Source of the DNA: Nocardioides sp. T2.26MG-1
GTDB lineage: Bacteria > Actinomycetota > Actinomycetes > Propionibacteriales > Nocardioidaceae
Assembly: GCF_950101795.1 (NCBI RefSeq)
Contig: NZ_CATNLZ010000034.1
Coordinates: forward strand, 239,294 to 303,293
Direction of reading: 5' to 3'
DNA length: 64,000 nt
This document shows, in pieces, positions 42,355 through 50,945 of the stretch (position 1 is its first letter; each line of letters begins with the position of its first letter). The notes under the pieces are model-generated. The model worked only from the letters and a program-made list of their open reading frames with translations, was not told the DNA's origin and searched no databases. The position numbers were made by a program, and so were the translations under genes.

Positions 42355-43641
42355 ATGCTGCCCAACCCCTACGCACCGGGCGAACTGCCGCGGGTCCTGG
42401 CCGGGAGGGAACAACAGCAGGACCGGATTCGAGACTACCTGAGCCGGATCGGCACCTACGGCGAGATGGGCGGCCCGCTCCTGGTGTTCCTAGGCCCGCG
42501 CGGCGTCGGCAAGACCTCCCTGCTGCGCGAGGCCCAGCGCGACGCCGAGGCCCACGGATTCATCACCGCATGGGTGGCTTGCCGCCGCAACGCGCCGTTC
42601 CTGCCCGACCTGGTGAGCCGTGTCGGCAAAGCGATCGAGACCGCGGACATCCTGCCCCGGAGCGAGAAGGGCTCCTGGAGGCTCCGCCTGGAGAGCATCG
42701 CCCTGGAGTTCGGGCTGCCGAGCGGGGTGAAGGTGAGCGCGACGGCGGCGGCCGAGCGCTCCGGGGCGGACGCGCCCCCGCGCGGGGCGCAGATCTCGGC
42801 GATGGAGGACCTGCTGCACGAGACCAGCTCGCAGGTCCGCGCACGTGGTGGCGCTGGCCTCGTGGTCTTCGTCGACGAGCTGCACGCGGCCGCCCGTGAT
42901 GACCTCGCGGTCCTGCTCAACGCGATGCAGAACCTGGCTGGACGGCGCGAGCACAACCCGCTGGCCATCATCGGCGCCGGCCTGCCCTCGACTCCGGGAG
43001 TCCTGGTCAACGCAGCCACCTTCGGGGAGCGCAGCACGTTCCTCACCCTGCCCCGACTCGAGCCGGCCGCCGCGGCCGCCGCGGTGGCCGGGCCGGCCGC
43101 CGAGCTGGGCGTGACCTGGACACCCGCCGCGCTGCAGACGATCGCGGCCGAGGCGCAGGGTTTCCCGTATCTGCTGCAGGTCCTCGCCCACGCGACGTGG
43201 GAGGTGGCCAAGCCCTCGGGAACCGGTGAGGTGCTCGACGTCGGCGAGGTCCAGGCGGGCCTGCCGCTGGCCGACGACCAGCTGACCTCCATGTACGCCG
43301 CCCGGTGGGCGGCCGCGACCGAGCTGGAGCGGCAGATCATGGCCGTGATGGCGCGGGTCGGCACGCCCACGGTGACGAGGGCGGAGATCGCCGAGCAGCT
43401 TGGCCGATCCACGCAGGCCCTGGGCGTTCCCCGCGAACGGCTGATCGACAAGGGGATCATCGAGCCCGCCGGGCGCGGCGAGGTGCGATTCACGATGCCC
43501 GGCTTCGACCGCTACATCCGGGAGACCCTGGCCGGCGAACCTGCGGACGCCGACCAGGGCACCGGCCAGCTGGCTACCGGGCGCCGCCGGCGTGAACTGC
43601 CGCCGGCCTCCGATCCCGGCCGCGGCACCCCTCGCCGCTAG
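42355..43641 (+). CDS. AAA ATPase (AAA_16/ORC-like)
   Basis: 428 residues from ATG 42355 (ribosome site GGGAGG). Walker A FLGPRGVGKTSLLREA near residue 45 and Walker B LVVFVDELHAAARDDL near 180, sensor-like IIGAGLPSTPG near 225, then a C-terminal winged helix (VTRAEIAEQLGRSTQALGVP, ERLIDKGIIEPAGRGEVRFT). This is the AAA_16-plus-winged-helix form found as single genes in mobile elements. It may load or control replication or transfer proteins. It has its own operator-like palindrome. Confidence 0.75.
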   Translation: MLPNPYAPGELPRVLAGREQQQDRIRDYLSRIGTYGEMGGPLLVFLGPRGVGKTSLLREAQRDAEAHGFITAWVACRRNAPFLPDLVSRVGKAIETADILPRSEKGSWRLRLESIALEFGLPSGVKVSATAAAERSGADAPPRGAQISAMEDLLHETSSQVRARGGAGLVVFVDELHAAARDDLAVLLNAMQNLAGRREHNPLAIIGAGLPSTPGVLVNAATFGERSTFLTLPRLEPAAAAAAVAGPAAELGVTWTPAALQTIAAEAQGFPYLLQVLAHATWEVAKPSGTGEVLDVGEVQAGLPLADDQLTSMYAARWAAATELERQIMAVMARVGTPTVTRAEIAEQLGRSTQALGVPRERLIDKGIIEPAGRGEVRFTMPGFDRYIRETLAGEPADADQGTGQLATGRRRRELPPASDPGRGTPRR

Positions 43642-43862
43642 AGCTGCCGGCGAGCCTGCCGCCGCAGGACGGGCTCGAGGTCGGCAACGCCCTCGCCCAG
43701 CGGCGTCGGGGGCGCGACGTCCGCCAGGTCGTCGAGCAGCTCGTCGACGTCGACGTTCTCCAGCTGCGGGGCGCTGTAGGCGTTCCACTCCCCCACCGCG
43801 GCTGCGAGCCGACGGTAGGCCTCGACGTCGGCCGGAGCGTTGAACCAGGCGGCCGCCGCCAA
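43638..43862 (-). CDS. Small hypothetical protein, opposite strand, doubtful start
   Basis: 74 residues from TTG 43862: AAAAWFNAPADVEAYRRLAA, LENVDVDELLDDLADV. The codon pattern looks coding, yet the start is weak. Another frame just upstream (IDDQAALIARRVA) would continue into this one after a one-base shift at about 43862, so the gene may be the 3' part of a frameshifted one. It runs against its neighbours. Confidence 0.4.
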   Translation of the reverse strand: MAAAAWFNAPADVEAYRRLAAAVGEWNAYSAPQLENVDVDELLDDLADVAPPTPLGEGVADLEPVLRRQARRQL

Positions 43863-44048
43863 TGGCCACGCGTCGCGCGATCAAGGCCGCCTGGTCGTCG
43901 ATGGCCGATCAGTCTCCCGCCCGGACGCGCCGGAGGGAACCCCTGCGGCGCGGCTATCCACAGCCCACCGACCGCGTCCGCGCGTACGCCGGCGAGATCC
44001 GCGAGACTCAACGCCAACGAGACCTCCCCCAGCAGGAAGGGCGCCCTG

Positions 44049-44456
44049 GTGGACGACAACGACGAGCTCGAGGCGAGCGGGCACGCGACGGCGGCCCGTG
44101 AACACGTCTACGGCTTCAACCGCGCCACCCTGTGGGAGCGCGACCAGATCCCGGCCGAGACCTCGGATGAGCTCGCGGAGTTCGCCGACCTCGCGGCCGC
44201 GCTGCCCCAGGCGTTCTCGCAGGTGTCGAGCACGCTCGAGCGGGCACTGGCCGACCAGGTGCTCAGCATGGATGCGATGACCGACGAGTCCGACCCCGCC
44301 ATGGCGATCGGCGTTGCGCGGCTCCATCTGGAGGAGGCCCGCGGCCTGGCGGTCGACCTCCACAAGCACCTGAACGCCGCCCGCAACGCAACCGCGCACA
44401 TCATCAGCCAGGGCGTCGACGACGGGCAGGAGTCGATGCCCTGGGACCAGCCCTGA
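44049..44456 (+). CDS. Helical hypothetical protein
   Basis: 135 residues from GTG 44049. All-helical (DELAEFADLAAALPQAFSQV, ARLHLEEARGLAVDLHKHLN) with an acidic N-terminus. Related in style to the protein at 44719-45432. No family recognised. Probably a soluble coiled-coil factor of the element. Confidence 0.6.
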   Translation: MDDNDELEASGHATAAREHVYGFNRATLWERDQIPAETSDELAEFADLAAALPQAFSQVSSTLERALADQVLSMDAMTDESDPAMAIGVARLHLEEARGLAVDLHKHLNAARNATAHIISQGVDDGQESMPWDQP

Positions 44457-44485
44457 CCTTTCGCGGCCAGATTTCTAGCCCTCGG

Positions 44486-44521
44486 TGATCGCCCGAGCGG
44501 GTCGACCTTCCTTTGGTGACT
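44486..44521 (+). promoter_or_regulatory. Bipartite 21-nt-spaced motif, site 4
   Basis: TGATCG (44486), 21 nt, TTGGTGACT (44513), 33 nt before GTG 44555. The second box differs by two bases from consensus. Confidence 0.7.
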
Positions 44522-44554
44522 GAGAGATGACCCCGGTCAACCAAGGAGCTGCCC

Positions 44555-44722
44555 GTGAGCACGCCCACCGATTCCCCCTCCGGCGCACCCGACCGTGACC
44601 CGGTTCAGGAGGCCCGCGAACACCTCGAGCAGGCCCTGGCCGCGCTCGACCGTCTCCGCGACGTACTGCCCCCGTCGAGCAGCACACCCCCGCCCGACTC
44701 GGGAGGCGGTGAGTCCGCATGA
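44555..44722 (+). CDS. 55-residue hypothetical protein
   Basis: GTG 44555 follows AAGGAG by a good spacing. Product begins MSTPTDSPSGAPDRDPVQEA and has a short charged helix (REHLEQALAALDRLRDVLPP) and a Ser/Pro end. The stop overlaps ATG 44719 (ATGA), so it is coupled to the next gene. Position behind a regulatory site supports it as real. Confidence 0.65.
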   Translation: MSTPTDSPSGAPDRDPVQEAREHLEQALAALDRLRDVLPPSSSTPPPDSGGGESA

Positions 44723-45432
44723 GGACCGCCACCGCTCTCCAAGCCGCCGACGCCGTCTTCATGGCCGAGCAGGCCGTGGGACGCGCCCGCCGGGTCGTCG
44801 ACGAGCTGCACAACACAATCAACTCCGCGCTCCGGGTGCTCGATGACGCTGAGCTCGACTCGGCCAAGGCCCGGCTCAGCGACCGTGGTGACTACTACCT
44901 CGAGGCCGCCGGCGAGCACCTGAGCCGCCTGCAGCGGCGCTGCAGCGACAACGCCGAGCTGGCCAACGAACTCACCGGACACCTAGAGCGGGCATCGAAC
45001 GCCATCGCGACCGCCCACGACCTCCTCCAGGACGCAGACACCTCCGATCCCGAGATCACCAGTGAGGTCGCGCAGCTCAAGCCGCGCCTCGCCGTGGTGG
45101 GCGAGATGATCGACCTGGCCAAGCCGATGGCGCGCCTGACCGCCCAGCACGTCGACAGCGCGCATCTGGCGACACAGCAGGTGACTCCACCGTCGCTGCT
45201 GGAGCCGGTCACCCTCGAGCGGAGCATCGCGACCGCCGGCAAGGAGCTCGGCCGCGCCGACGAGGACGTGCGCCTGCTCGAGAACGTCGTCGACCACGCC
45301 GCGGCCAACGCCCGGCAGTCGGCCGGGATCGCCAGCGACATCACCGACAACGCCCGCCGGCGGATGGCCGAACAGGGACGCGCCCAAGTGCCGCGCCAGG
45401 CATCCCCGCCCGTCGCGTCGCCGGCGCGGTAA
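44719..45432 (+). CDS. Long helical (coiled-coil-like) protein
   Basis: 237 residues, nearly all helical with heptad-like spacing (VGRARRVVDELHNTINSALR, GEHLSRLQRRCSDNAELANE, LENVVDHAAANARQSAGIAS). No signal peptide or membrane helix. Unknown family. It is coupled to the 55-residue gene and followed 16 nt later by the DnaA-domain pseudogene. Confidence 0.65.
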   Translation: MRTATALQAADAVFMAEQAVGRARRVVDELHNTINSALRVLDDAELDSAKARLSDRGDYYLEAAGEHLSRLQRRCSDNAELANELTGHLERASNAIATAHDLLQDADTSDPEITSEVAQLKPRLAVVGEMIDLAKPMARLTAQHVDSAHLATQQVTPPSLLEPVTLERSIATAGKELGRADEDVRLLENVVDHAAANARQSAGIASDITDNARRRMAEQGRAQVPRQASPPVASPAR

Positions 45433-45448
45433 GCAGGAGGGGACGGTC

Positions 45449-46383
45449 ATGAACCTCGATCAGGGCGGCCGCCAGCTGGCTGGCCTCATCCTCGATGCCG
45501 CCGGCCGCGGACAGCATGACCAGGTCGCCGACCTGGTCGCACCGCTGGACGCCGACCAGCTGCGGTCGCTGGTGGCCGTCCTCGCCGTCCAGGTCGACCA
45601 GACCCTGCCGGCGGCGCCGGCAACCGGACCGGCAGCGGTGTGCGAGCTGGCCATCAACGCCGCCGCGCCGATGTTCGGCACCACCCCCGAGGCGATCCTG
45701 AGCGCCGAGCGCAGCCGCCCCGTCAGCGACGCCCGCGCCGTGGCCATGACGGCCGCCCGCGAGGTCGGCCTGTCCCTGCCGGCCATCGCCTAGCACTTCA
45801 ACAAGGACCACGGCTCGGTCATCCACGCCGTACGCCGCACCGCCGAACGCCCCCGGCTGGCCGACGCCGCGGCCCGGGTCACCGAGCACGTCAACGACCG
45901 CTACACCGCCCAACTCCCCCGATCCGAGGCCACCGTCGTCAGCCTCCACCAAGACCAGCCCGCGTCGACCTTCGAGCCCGATGGCCCGGTCGAGCACGCC
46001 GTCGTCGCGGCCGCCGAGGCCTTCGGCACCACCCCGAGATCCTCCTGGGCGCCGATCGGACCCGGACAGCCGCCGACGCCCGAGCCGTGGCCATGACCGC
46101 GGCCCGCATCCACGGGCACAGCCTGCCGACGATCGCGCGGCACTTCGAGCGCGACCACACGACCGTGCTCCACGCCACCCGGCGGATCGAGAAGACCCCG
46201 CCACTGCGCGACCTCGCTGCGAAGATCGCCGCCGAGCTCCCCGATGAGCCGGCCGGTGCCAGCACCCGCGCGGCCGTCGACGAGCAGATCCCCGAGGCCG
46301 GCTACCGCTCTCCCGGCGCCCGGGCCCAGGAGCGCGCGGTTCCCGTCGCCGGCGAGCGCCGGCAGCTGAGGGTCGCCCGGTGA
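45449..46383 (+). pseudogene. Tandem DnaA-domain-IV-like protein, broken twice
   Basis: ATG 45449 opens a protein with two copies of the DnaA C-terminal DNA-binding domain and no ATPase domain. Copy one: FGTTPEAILSAERSRPVSDA, RAVAMTAAREVGLSLPAIA, then TAG at 45791 in place of a Gln or Arg codon before HFNKDHGSVIHAVRRT. Copy two is in another frame after one missing base near 46035: PEILLGADRTRTAADARAVA, TIARHFERDHTTVLHATRRI. Both lesions are needed to explain the reading, so the gene is dead unless the sequence has errors. An intact form would bind DnaA-box-like DNA. Confidence 0.75.
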
Positions 46384-46904
46384 AGGCCCTCATCGGCCTG
46401 GCCGCCGCTGCCATCGCCGCGCTGACCGCCGGCGGCATCACCGCAACCCTCCCCGGCACCCCCACGGGCGCCGACCCAGCCGAGGGCACGGCCACCCAGG
46501 TCAGGGTGACGGCCGTCGTCGACGGAGACACCCTGCGCGTCGAGGACTTGGCCGGCCGCCCGCTCGGCCGAGTCCGCCTGCTCGGCATCGACGCCCCCGA
46601 AGTCGCCCACCCGCCAGCGCCGGCGGAGTGCTACGCCGACCAGGCAACCGACCTGCTCGAGGACCTCGTCCCGGTCGACAGCACCGTCCAGCTCGTCACC
46701 GACAGCGGACAGCCCGACCGCGACCGGTACGACCGTCTGCTGCGCTACGTCGACCACGACGACGTCGACGTAGCCCAGGAGCTCCTGGCCCGCGGCGCCG
46801 CACGCCGCTACGACGCCGCCCAGGATCTCGCCCGGGAAGACTCCTACTCCGCGGCCGCCGGCGACGCCCAGGAGGCCGCCAGCGGCCTGTGGGGCAGCTG
46901 CTGA
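46380..46904 (+). CDS. Secreted thermonuclease-family (SNase-like) protein
   Basis: 174 residues from GTG 46380, overlapping the previous stop. Signal peptide (LIGLAAAAIAALTAGGITAT). SNase motifs: VTAVVDGDTLRVEDL near residue 40, LGRVRLLGIDAPEVAHP near 60, and DRYDRLLRYVDHDDVDVAQE near 110. The catalytic Asp, Arg and Glu positions look intact. It would cut DNA outside the membrane, possibly during transfer. Confidence 0.8.
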   Translation: MKALIGLAAAAIAALTAGGITATLPGTPTGADPAEGTATQVRVTAVVDGDTLRVEDLAGRPLGRVRLLGIDAPEVAHPPAPAECYADQATDLLEDLVPVDSTVQLVTDSGQPDRDRYDRLLRYVDHDDVDVAQELLARGAARRYDAAQDLAREDSYSAAAGDAQEAASGLWGSC

Positions 46905-46917
46905 GCGAGGGCCGGGC

Positions 46918-47367
46918 ATGGACGACCAGCTGATGACGGCCGCCAAGACACTGGCCCGCTGGTGCTACGGCCGCGGCGTCGACGAGCGGATCCTCACCTG
47001 CGGTGACCAGCTGCTCAAGAAGGCCGTCGACCAGGCGATCGGCCGACCTGCGCCGCCGCACCTCGAGCACGCGCTCTGGCAACAGACCGCCACGCTGCTG
47101 CGCCAGCGGCGCGACTGGGACCGCGACCACCAAGTCACTCCCCCGCCAGCCGCGGCATGCCTTCCCTGCGCCGTTGCCGCCGAGCAGTGCCCCACCCACG
47201 CCGGTCGACGCTGTCGCGCCTGCGGTAGCCAGCTGCACCGCATCGTCGTCGACGAGGGCTACGACACCCATCCGTGCTGCGACCGCCCAAGCTCCGCCGG
47301 TTCCCACACCGTCCTCGAGCATACGGCGCAGCTGCTGGGCGCCACGCCGCTGGCCCAGCCTGCCTGA
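46918..47367 (+). CDS. Putative zinc-binding hypothetical protein
   Basis: 149 residues from ATG 46918. Helical N-terminal 70 residues (LMTAAKTLARWCYGRGVDER), then Cys pairs CLPCAVAAEQC, CRACGSQLHR and a His/Cys group (DTHPCCDRP) that could bind zinc. No family recognised. Same direction as the preceding nuclease gene. Confidence 0.6.
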   Translation: MDDQLMTAAKTLARWCYGRGVDERILTCGDQLLKKAVDQAIGRPAPPHLEHALWQQTATLLRQRRDWDRDHQVTPPPAAACLPCAVAAEQCPTHAGRRCRACGSQLHRIVVDEGYDTHPCCDRPSSAGSHTVLEHTAQLLGATPLAQPA

Positions 47368-47406
47368 GCCCGGGCCAACACGCCTTCCAAGGAGTTCGGC
47401 CGCCGG

Positions 47407-47442
47407 TGATCGCCTGGACCCTCGCCCCGCACATAGGTGACC
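47407..47442 (+). promoter_or_regulatory. Bipartite 21-nt-spaced motif, site 5
   Basis: TGATCG (47407), 21 nt, TAGGTGACC (47434), 49 nt before ATG 47492. Full match to consensus, with GG before the first box. Confidence 0.8.
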
Positions 47443-47491
47443 AGGAGGACCGGCGCAGCCGGTGCCGGTCCACAGATCCATGGGAGTTCAG

Positions 47492-47722
47492 ATGAGTGAC
47501 CCCGCTCGCGAGGAAGCCGCGCTCGAGGAAGAGGCACGCCAGCGCGCCGAGGAGGTCAGGGCCAGCGAGGAGGCAGCCGCCCAGGCCGCGGCCGCCGACA
47601 CCGGCCCCTCCCCCGACGCCGAGATCGCGCAGGTTCACCGGTCCGGCCGCCAGCACGACCACACCGACACCGCCGCATACCAACGGCCCCAGCTCGGCCG
47701 CCGCCGCGGCCCGCGCCGGTAG
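47492..47722 (+). CDS. Glu/Ala-rich small protein
   Basis: 76 residues from ATG 47492, ribosome site GGGAG. MSDPAREEAALEEEARQRAE starts a highly charged single helix, followed by a His/Gln/Arg-rich tail. Function unknown. First gene behind site 5. Confidence 0.55.
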   Translation: MSDPAREEAALEEEARQRAEEVRASEEAAAQAAAADTGPSPDAEIAQVHRSGRQHDHTDTAAYQRPQLGRRRGPRR

Positions 47723-47731
47723 GAGGCCGCG

Positions 47732-47893
47732 ATGGCTACCGCACTCGCGCCGACCACCGGCCCCTCGACCGTCCGCTGGGTCGACTGCTCGCACAAGCTG
47801 GGTTCGCTGCCGTGCATGAACCACAAGCCGCACGAGGGCGACGGCCGCGGCTGCGTGCATCACTCCACGTCCGGCTTCGTCGACGACGAGTAG
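47732..47893 (+). CDS. 53-residue Cys/His-rich protein
   Basis: ATG 47732 follows TAGGAGG closely. Product MATALAPTTGPSTVRWVDCS then HKLGSLPCMNHKPHEGDGRG and CVHHSTSGFVDDE. Three Cys and five or six His in 35 residues suggest a zinc-binding knuckle. Ten bases after the previous gene. Unknown function. Confidence 0.6.
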   Translation: MATALAPTTGPSTVRWVDCSHKLGSLPCMNHKPHEGDGRGCVHHSTSGFVDDE

Positions 47894-47932
47894 CCCACGT
47901 CGGGCCGCCGCGCGACCCGCCAGCGAACAGCC

Positions 47933-48814
47933 TCAGCCGTGCACCAGGTGCAGCCGCGGCCGCTGAGGCTGCTCGACGGCGGCCTCCACCTGCCGCATCC
48001 GCTCGAGCGTCATCGGGTGCCCGAAGCGCCGCAGCAGACCTGCCAGCACGGGACCGAGACCGCGCGCGAGCACGAACCGGTCGGCCTCGGCCTCAATGCG
48101 GGGCCCGATCTGCCGGCCTGCTGCTGGCACCAGGTAGGTCAACGCGACGACCGCGCCGCCGAGCAGCCCAGGCGCGGCACGTCCCTCGGCGACCGACTGC
48201 ACCACGCAGATGACCCCCACGACGCCCCGCAGCCTCCAGGCCAGCCGCATGAACGGAAGCCAGGCGAACGCCCGGCCCACGCCGCGGAACGTCGCCACCA
48301 CCACTCGCCACGGCGTCGTCGCCGCGAGCACCGCCAGCTCCAGCCTCGGCCGAAGCGCCTGATGTCGGCCGACAGCATGAGCCACCGCGGCGGCCGCCTC
48401 CGCGCCAGTCACGCCACCGCGGTACGTCGCCTCGACCAGCCCAGGGCTGACCACTACGGTGCGCCGGCCGATCGCCGCCGCCACCGGGGTGCTCGGCCGC
48501 TGCACACGGCGTACGAACAACGCGCCGACGTCGACGCCGCGGCCGCCCAGCTCGGCCAGCACCGGCGCCAGCACGCCGTACTCGGCCTCGGTCGCCGGCC
48601 GCGACCTGGTCAGCGCGGCGATCGCCGGCTCCTGCAGCTGCCCCAGCGCGAGCGCGACCAGCAGGCCGCCCGCAGCCATGAACACCACCAGGCCAAGCGC
48701 CGGCGGGAGCAGGGCGCACACCACCACGGTGAGGACGAAGCTCGCCAGCAGTGCCGGCCCAAGCGTCACCACCCTCAGCACGGTCATCGGGCACCTCATC
48801 TCGACCTCCTCCAT
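47933..48814 (-). CDS. M48-like membrane protein with degenerate zinc site
   Basis: 293 residues. Two N-terminal helices (LGPALLASFVLTVVVCALLP, LGLVVFMAAGGLLVALALG) and two central ones as in M48 (HtpX/Ste24-like) peptidases. The HExxH box reads HAVGRH (AVAHAVGRHQALRP near residue 148), so the catalytic Glu is lost; the third-ligand box EAEADRFVLARG near 245 is kept. Probably a non-peptidase relative or an inactivated enzyme. It is opposite in direction to its neighbours. Confidence 0.65.
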   Translation of the reverse strand: MEEVEMRCPMTVLRVVTLGPALLASFVLTVVVCALLPPALGLVVFMAAGGLLVALALGQLQEPAIAALTRSRPATEAEYGVLAPVLAELGGRGVDVGALFVRRVQRPSTPVAAAIGRRTVVVSPGLVEATYRGGVTGAEAAAAVAHAVGRHQALRPRLELAVLAATTPWRVVVATFRGVGRAFAWLPFMRLAWRLRGVVGVICVVQSVAEGRAAPGLLGGAVVALTYLVPAAGRQIGPRIEAEADRFVLARGLGPVLAGLLRRFGHPMTLERMRQVEAAVEQPQRPRLHLVHG

Positions 48815-48853
48815 CTTCCAGCACTAGTGCGGATCTCTTGACTTTGCTCGCGG

Positions 48854-48889
48854 TGATCGTCCGACACCCGCCGGACGACATAGGCGAAC
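48854..48889 (+). promoter_or_regulatory. Bipartite 21-nt-spaced motif, site 6
   Basis: TGATCG (48854), 21 nt, TAGGCGAAC (48881). The weakest second box. The next gene starts at 49016 (or ATG 48980). CACTAGTG at 48822-48829 lies close, just before the divergent M48-like gene. Confidence 0.65.
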
Positions 48890-49015
48890 GAGACCAGTTT
48901 GTGCCCAGGTGCCGACAGCACCCCGAGTTATCCACAGCCCGCCGCTCGGCGCAGCGGGCCGCGGCCGGGACGTGGGTTCATGGGCCAGACCTACCTCCAA
49001 CCGAAAGGAACGCCC

Positions 49016-49384
49016 GTGGACACCCTCAACGCTGACGGCACCTGGGACCGCCTCGGCTCGATCGCCCAGCTGCTGCACCAGGCCGCTACCCAGGTGTGGA
49101 CCGACGCCGACGCGGCCGCCGCCGACTCTCCGCTCCACGACCTCGGGCTAGGTGTCTACCTCGCCCACTCCCGAGCCAGCGCCCTGCTGCCCGACGACTA
49201 CGAGCTGCCCGAGGACGTCGACCTGCTCGCCGACCTCGAGGAGCGCACCCCGCTGCAGCTGCTCACCGAGGCCGAGGAACTGACCCGCCCACTGCCATTG
49301 CACCAGCCGGACCTGGTCCACGGCTCGCAGCTGGTCGTCGACCTGTGCGACCTCATCCGGGAAGCCCGCGGCCTTGGCTACTGA
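49016..49384 (+). CDS. Hypothetical protein behind site 6
   Basis: 122 residues from GTG 49016, preferred over ATG 48980 because AAAGGA precedes it. Helical, acidic (LGSIAQLLHQAATQVWTDAD, LLTEAEELTRPLPLHQPDLV). Its end overlaps the TTG start of the next gene by 11 bp. No family recognised. Confidence 0.6.
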   Translation: MDTLNADGTWDRLGSIAQLLHQAATQVWTDADAAAADSPLHDLGLGVYLAHSRASALLPDDYELPEDVDLLADLEERTPLQLLTEAEELTRPLPLHQPDLVHGSQLVVDLCDLIREARGLGY

Positions 49385-50945
49385 CCTGCGCCCCGCATAC
49401 GCCGACATCGACCAGGAGCTCTTCGACGTCGACCAGATCCCGATGACCTCGCGCGACGTGCGCAGCGTCGGCGAGATGCTCTTCGACGTCGACTACCTGG
49501 CCCGCCAGCTGCTCATGGACGTCGGAGGCGACGACGCCGGCACGCTGCTGCGCAGCTGGCCGACGATGGTCGCGGCCGCCGAGGACCTGTGGGCCTCCCT
49601 CCCTGGCCGGCGACCGGGCGTCGACGAGCGCGACCGCCCCATCACCAGCCTCTCCGCCCAGGCCGCCACCATCAAGTCCAGCCTGTCCGGCCGGAAGGCC
49701 TGGCCCGGTCAGGGCCCGACCAACCCCCGCGTCGACCAGATGACCCAGACCCTCCTCAACGCCGCCGCCCTGGTCCGCCGCTACGGCGCCGAGATCCCGC
49801 ACGAGCAGACCGAGGCCCACCGCGACCTCGAGGCAGCGCGCACGAGGATCATGCACGGCCTCTACCTGACCGCCCACGCCGTCAACGTCGCCCTGCACGA
49901 CAACGGCCGCGACCGGGTCACCGACGCCCGCGAATCAGGCCGCCGCGTCCAGCTGGCCCAGCACCACTCCCCCTATGCGGTGGCACCCACCGGGGTCTGG
50001 GTCGACCGGATGTCCGCGTGCGAGAACACCGCCCGCAGCTACCTGACCGACCGGTTCCCTCACGCCCTCACCGGCGAGGCCATCCGCCGTGTCGACGACC
50101 CCGGCCGACTGGCACAGGCGCTGGCCAACTGGGACATCCAGTCCCACCGCGCCCTGGCCCGCCACCTCGCGCCGGCCAACGTCCTGCTCATCACCCGCAC
50201 CCAAGCGCTCATCGCCGGCGCCAGCATGGTCCTCGTCAACGCGGCCGCCACCGCCGGAGTCCTCGAGCCCTCGGAGCGGCTGGTGCCCGCGATCGCCGAC
50301 GCAGGCCGCTCCTGGAGCAACCTGGCCAGCCGCTGGGGCGACCTCGCTCCCCCCGGCGCCCGCCTCGACGAGCGCTTGGCCCGCGCAGCCGCAGCGGTCC
50401 GAGCCGCCTACCGCCACATCACCCACGACACCACCACCCTGACGACACCAGAGGCCATCGCCACCCGCCCCGAACTCCCCAAGGCCACCATGGCAACCCT
50501 CCGCGCGATCGAGGCCGGCTCCGAGCTCGCGCACGTCGTCGCCGAGAAGGCCGACACCCCCAACCTGACCGGCCCAGCGCGTGCCCTGTCCCGCCGAGCA
50601 CACAACGACGTCGAGTCCGGACTGGTCACCCCGCCCGCCGACGGCGACGTCGTCTGGGTCTCCCCGGCCGACATCCTCGCCCGACGTGCCGTCAGAGTGC
50701 CGCAGCCGGTACGGGAGACCCTGCGCTCGGCAAGTACCGCCACCGCGACCGCGGCATCCACCGCGGCAGCCTCTGCCATGCTCGCGCACTCCAACTGCCC
50801 TAGCCATCGGCCCGGAGGGCGATCAACGACCGCCCACGCGCATGACGCCCACGTCACCTCGGCCCTTTCGCCGCAACACGGCGTGCCACCCAGAAAGCCA
50901 CCCAGCAGCATTGATCGCTCGGCACCTGTTGGACCACTTAGGTGA
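49374..50945 (+). CDS. Large helical hypothetical protein
   Basis: 523 residues from TTG 49374. Mostly helical, no membrane segment, Thr/Ala-rich near the end; the last 60 residues look disordered. Sections such as LYLTAHAVNVALHDNGRDRV and ANVLLITRTQALIAGASMVL repeat the style of the other soluble proteins of this block. No motif for relaxase or nuclease found. The 3' end overlaps regulatory site 7. Confidence 0.6.
   Translation: MATDLRPAYADIDQELFDVDQIPMTSRDVRSVGEMLFDVDYLARQLLMDVGGDDAGTLLRSWPTMVAAAEDLWASLPGRRPGVDERDRPITSLSAQAATIKSSLSGRKAWPGQGPTNPRVDQMTQTLLNAAALVRRYGAEIPHEQTEAHRDLEAARTRIMHGLYLTAHAVNVALHDNGRDRVTDARESGRRVQLAQHHSPYAVAPTGVWVDRMSACENTARSYLTDRFPHALTGEAIRRVDDPGRLAQALANWDIQSHRALARHLAPANVLLITRTQALIAGASMVLVNAAATAGVLEPSERLVPAIADAGRSWSNLASRWGDLAPPGARLDERLARAAAAVRAAYRHITHDTTTLTTPEAIATRPELPKATMATLRAIEAGSELAHVVAEKADTPNLTGPARALSRRAHNDVESGLVTPPADGDVVWVSPADILARRAVRVPQPVRETLRSASTATATAASTAAASAMLAHSNCPSHRPGGRSTTAHAHDAHVTSALSPQHGVPPRKPPSSIDRSAPVGPLR

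Noticed and set aside
43887..43925. A minus-strand TGATCG near 43912 as another regulatory site
   Set aside because: The second box at the required 21-nt distance reads TTGATCGCG and lacks the GGTGACC core in register.
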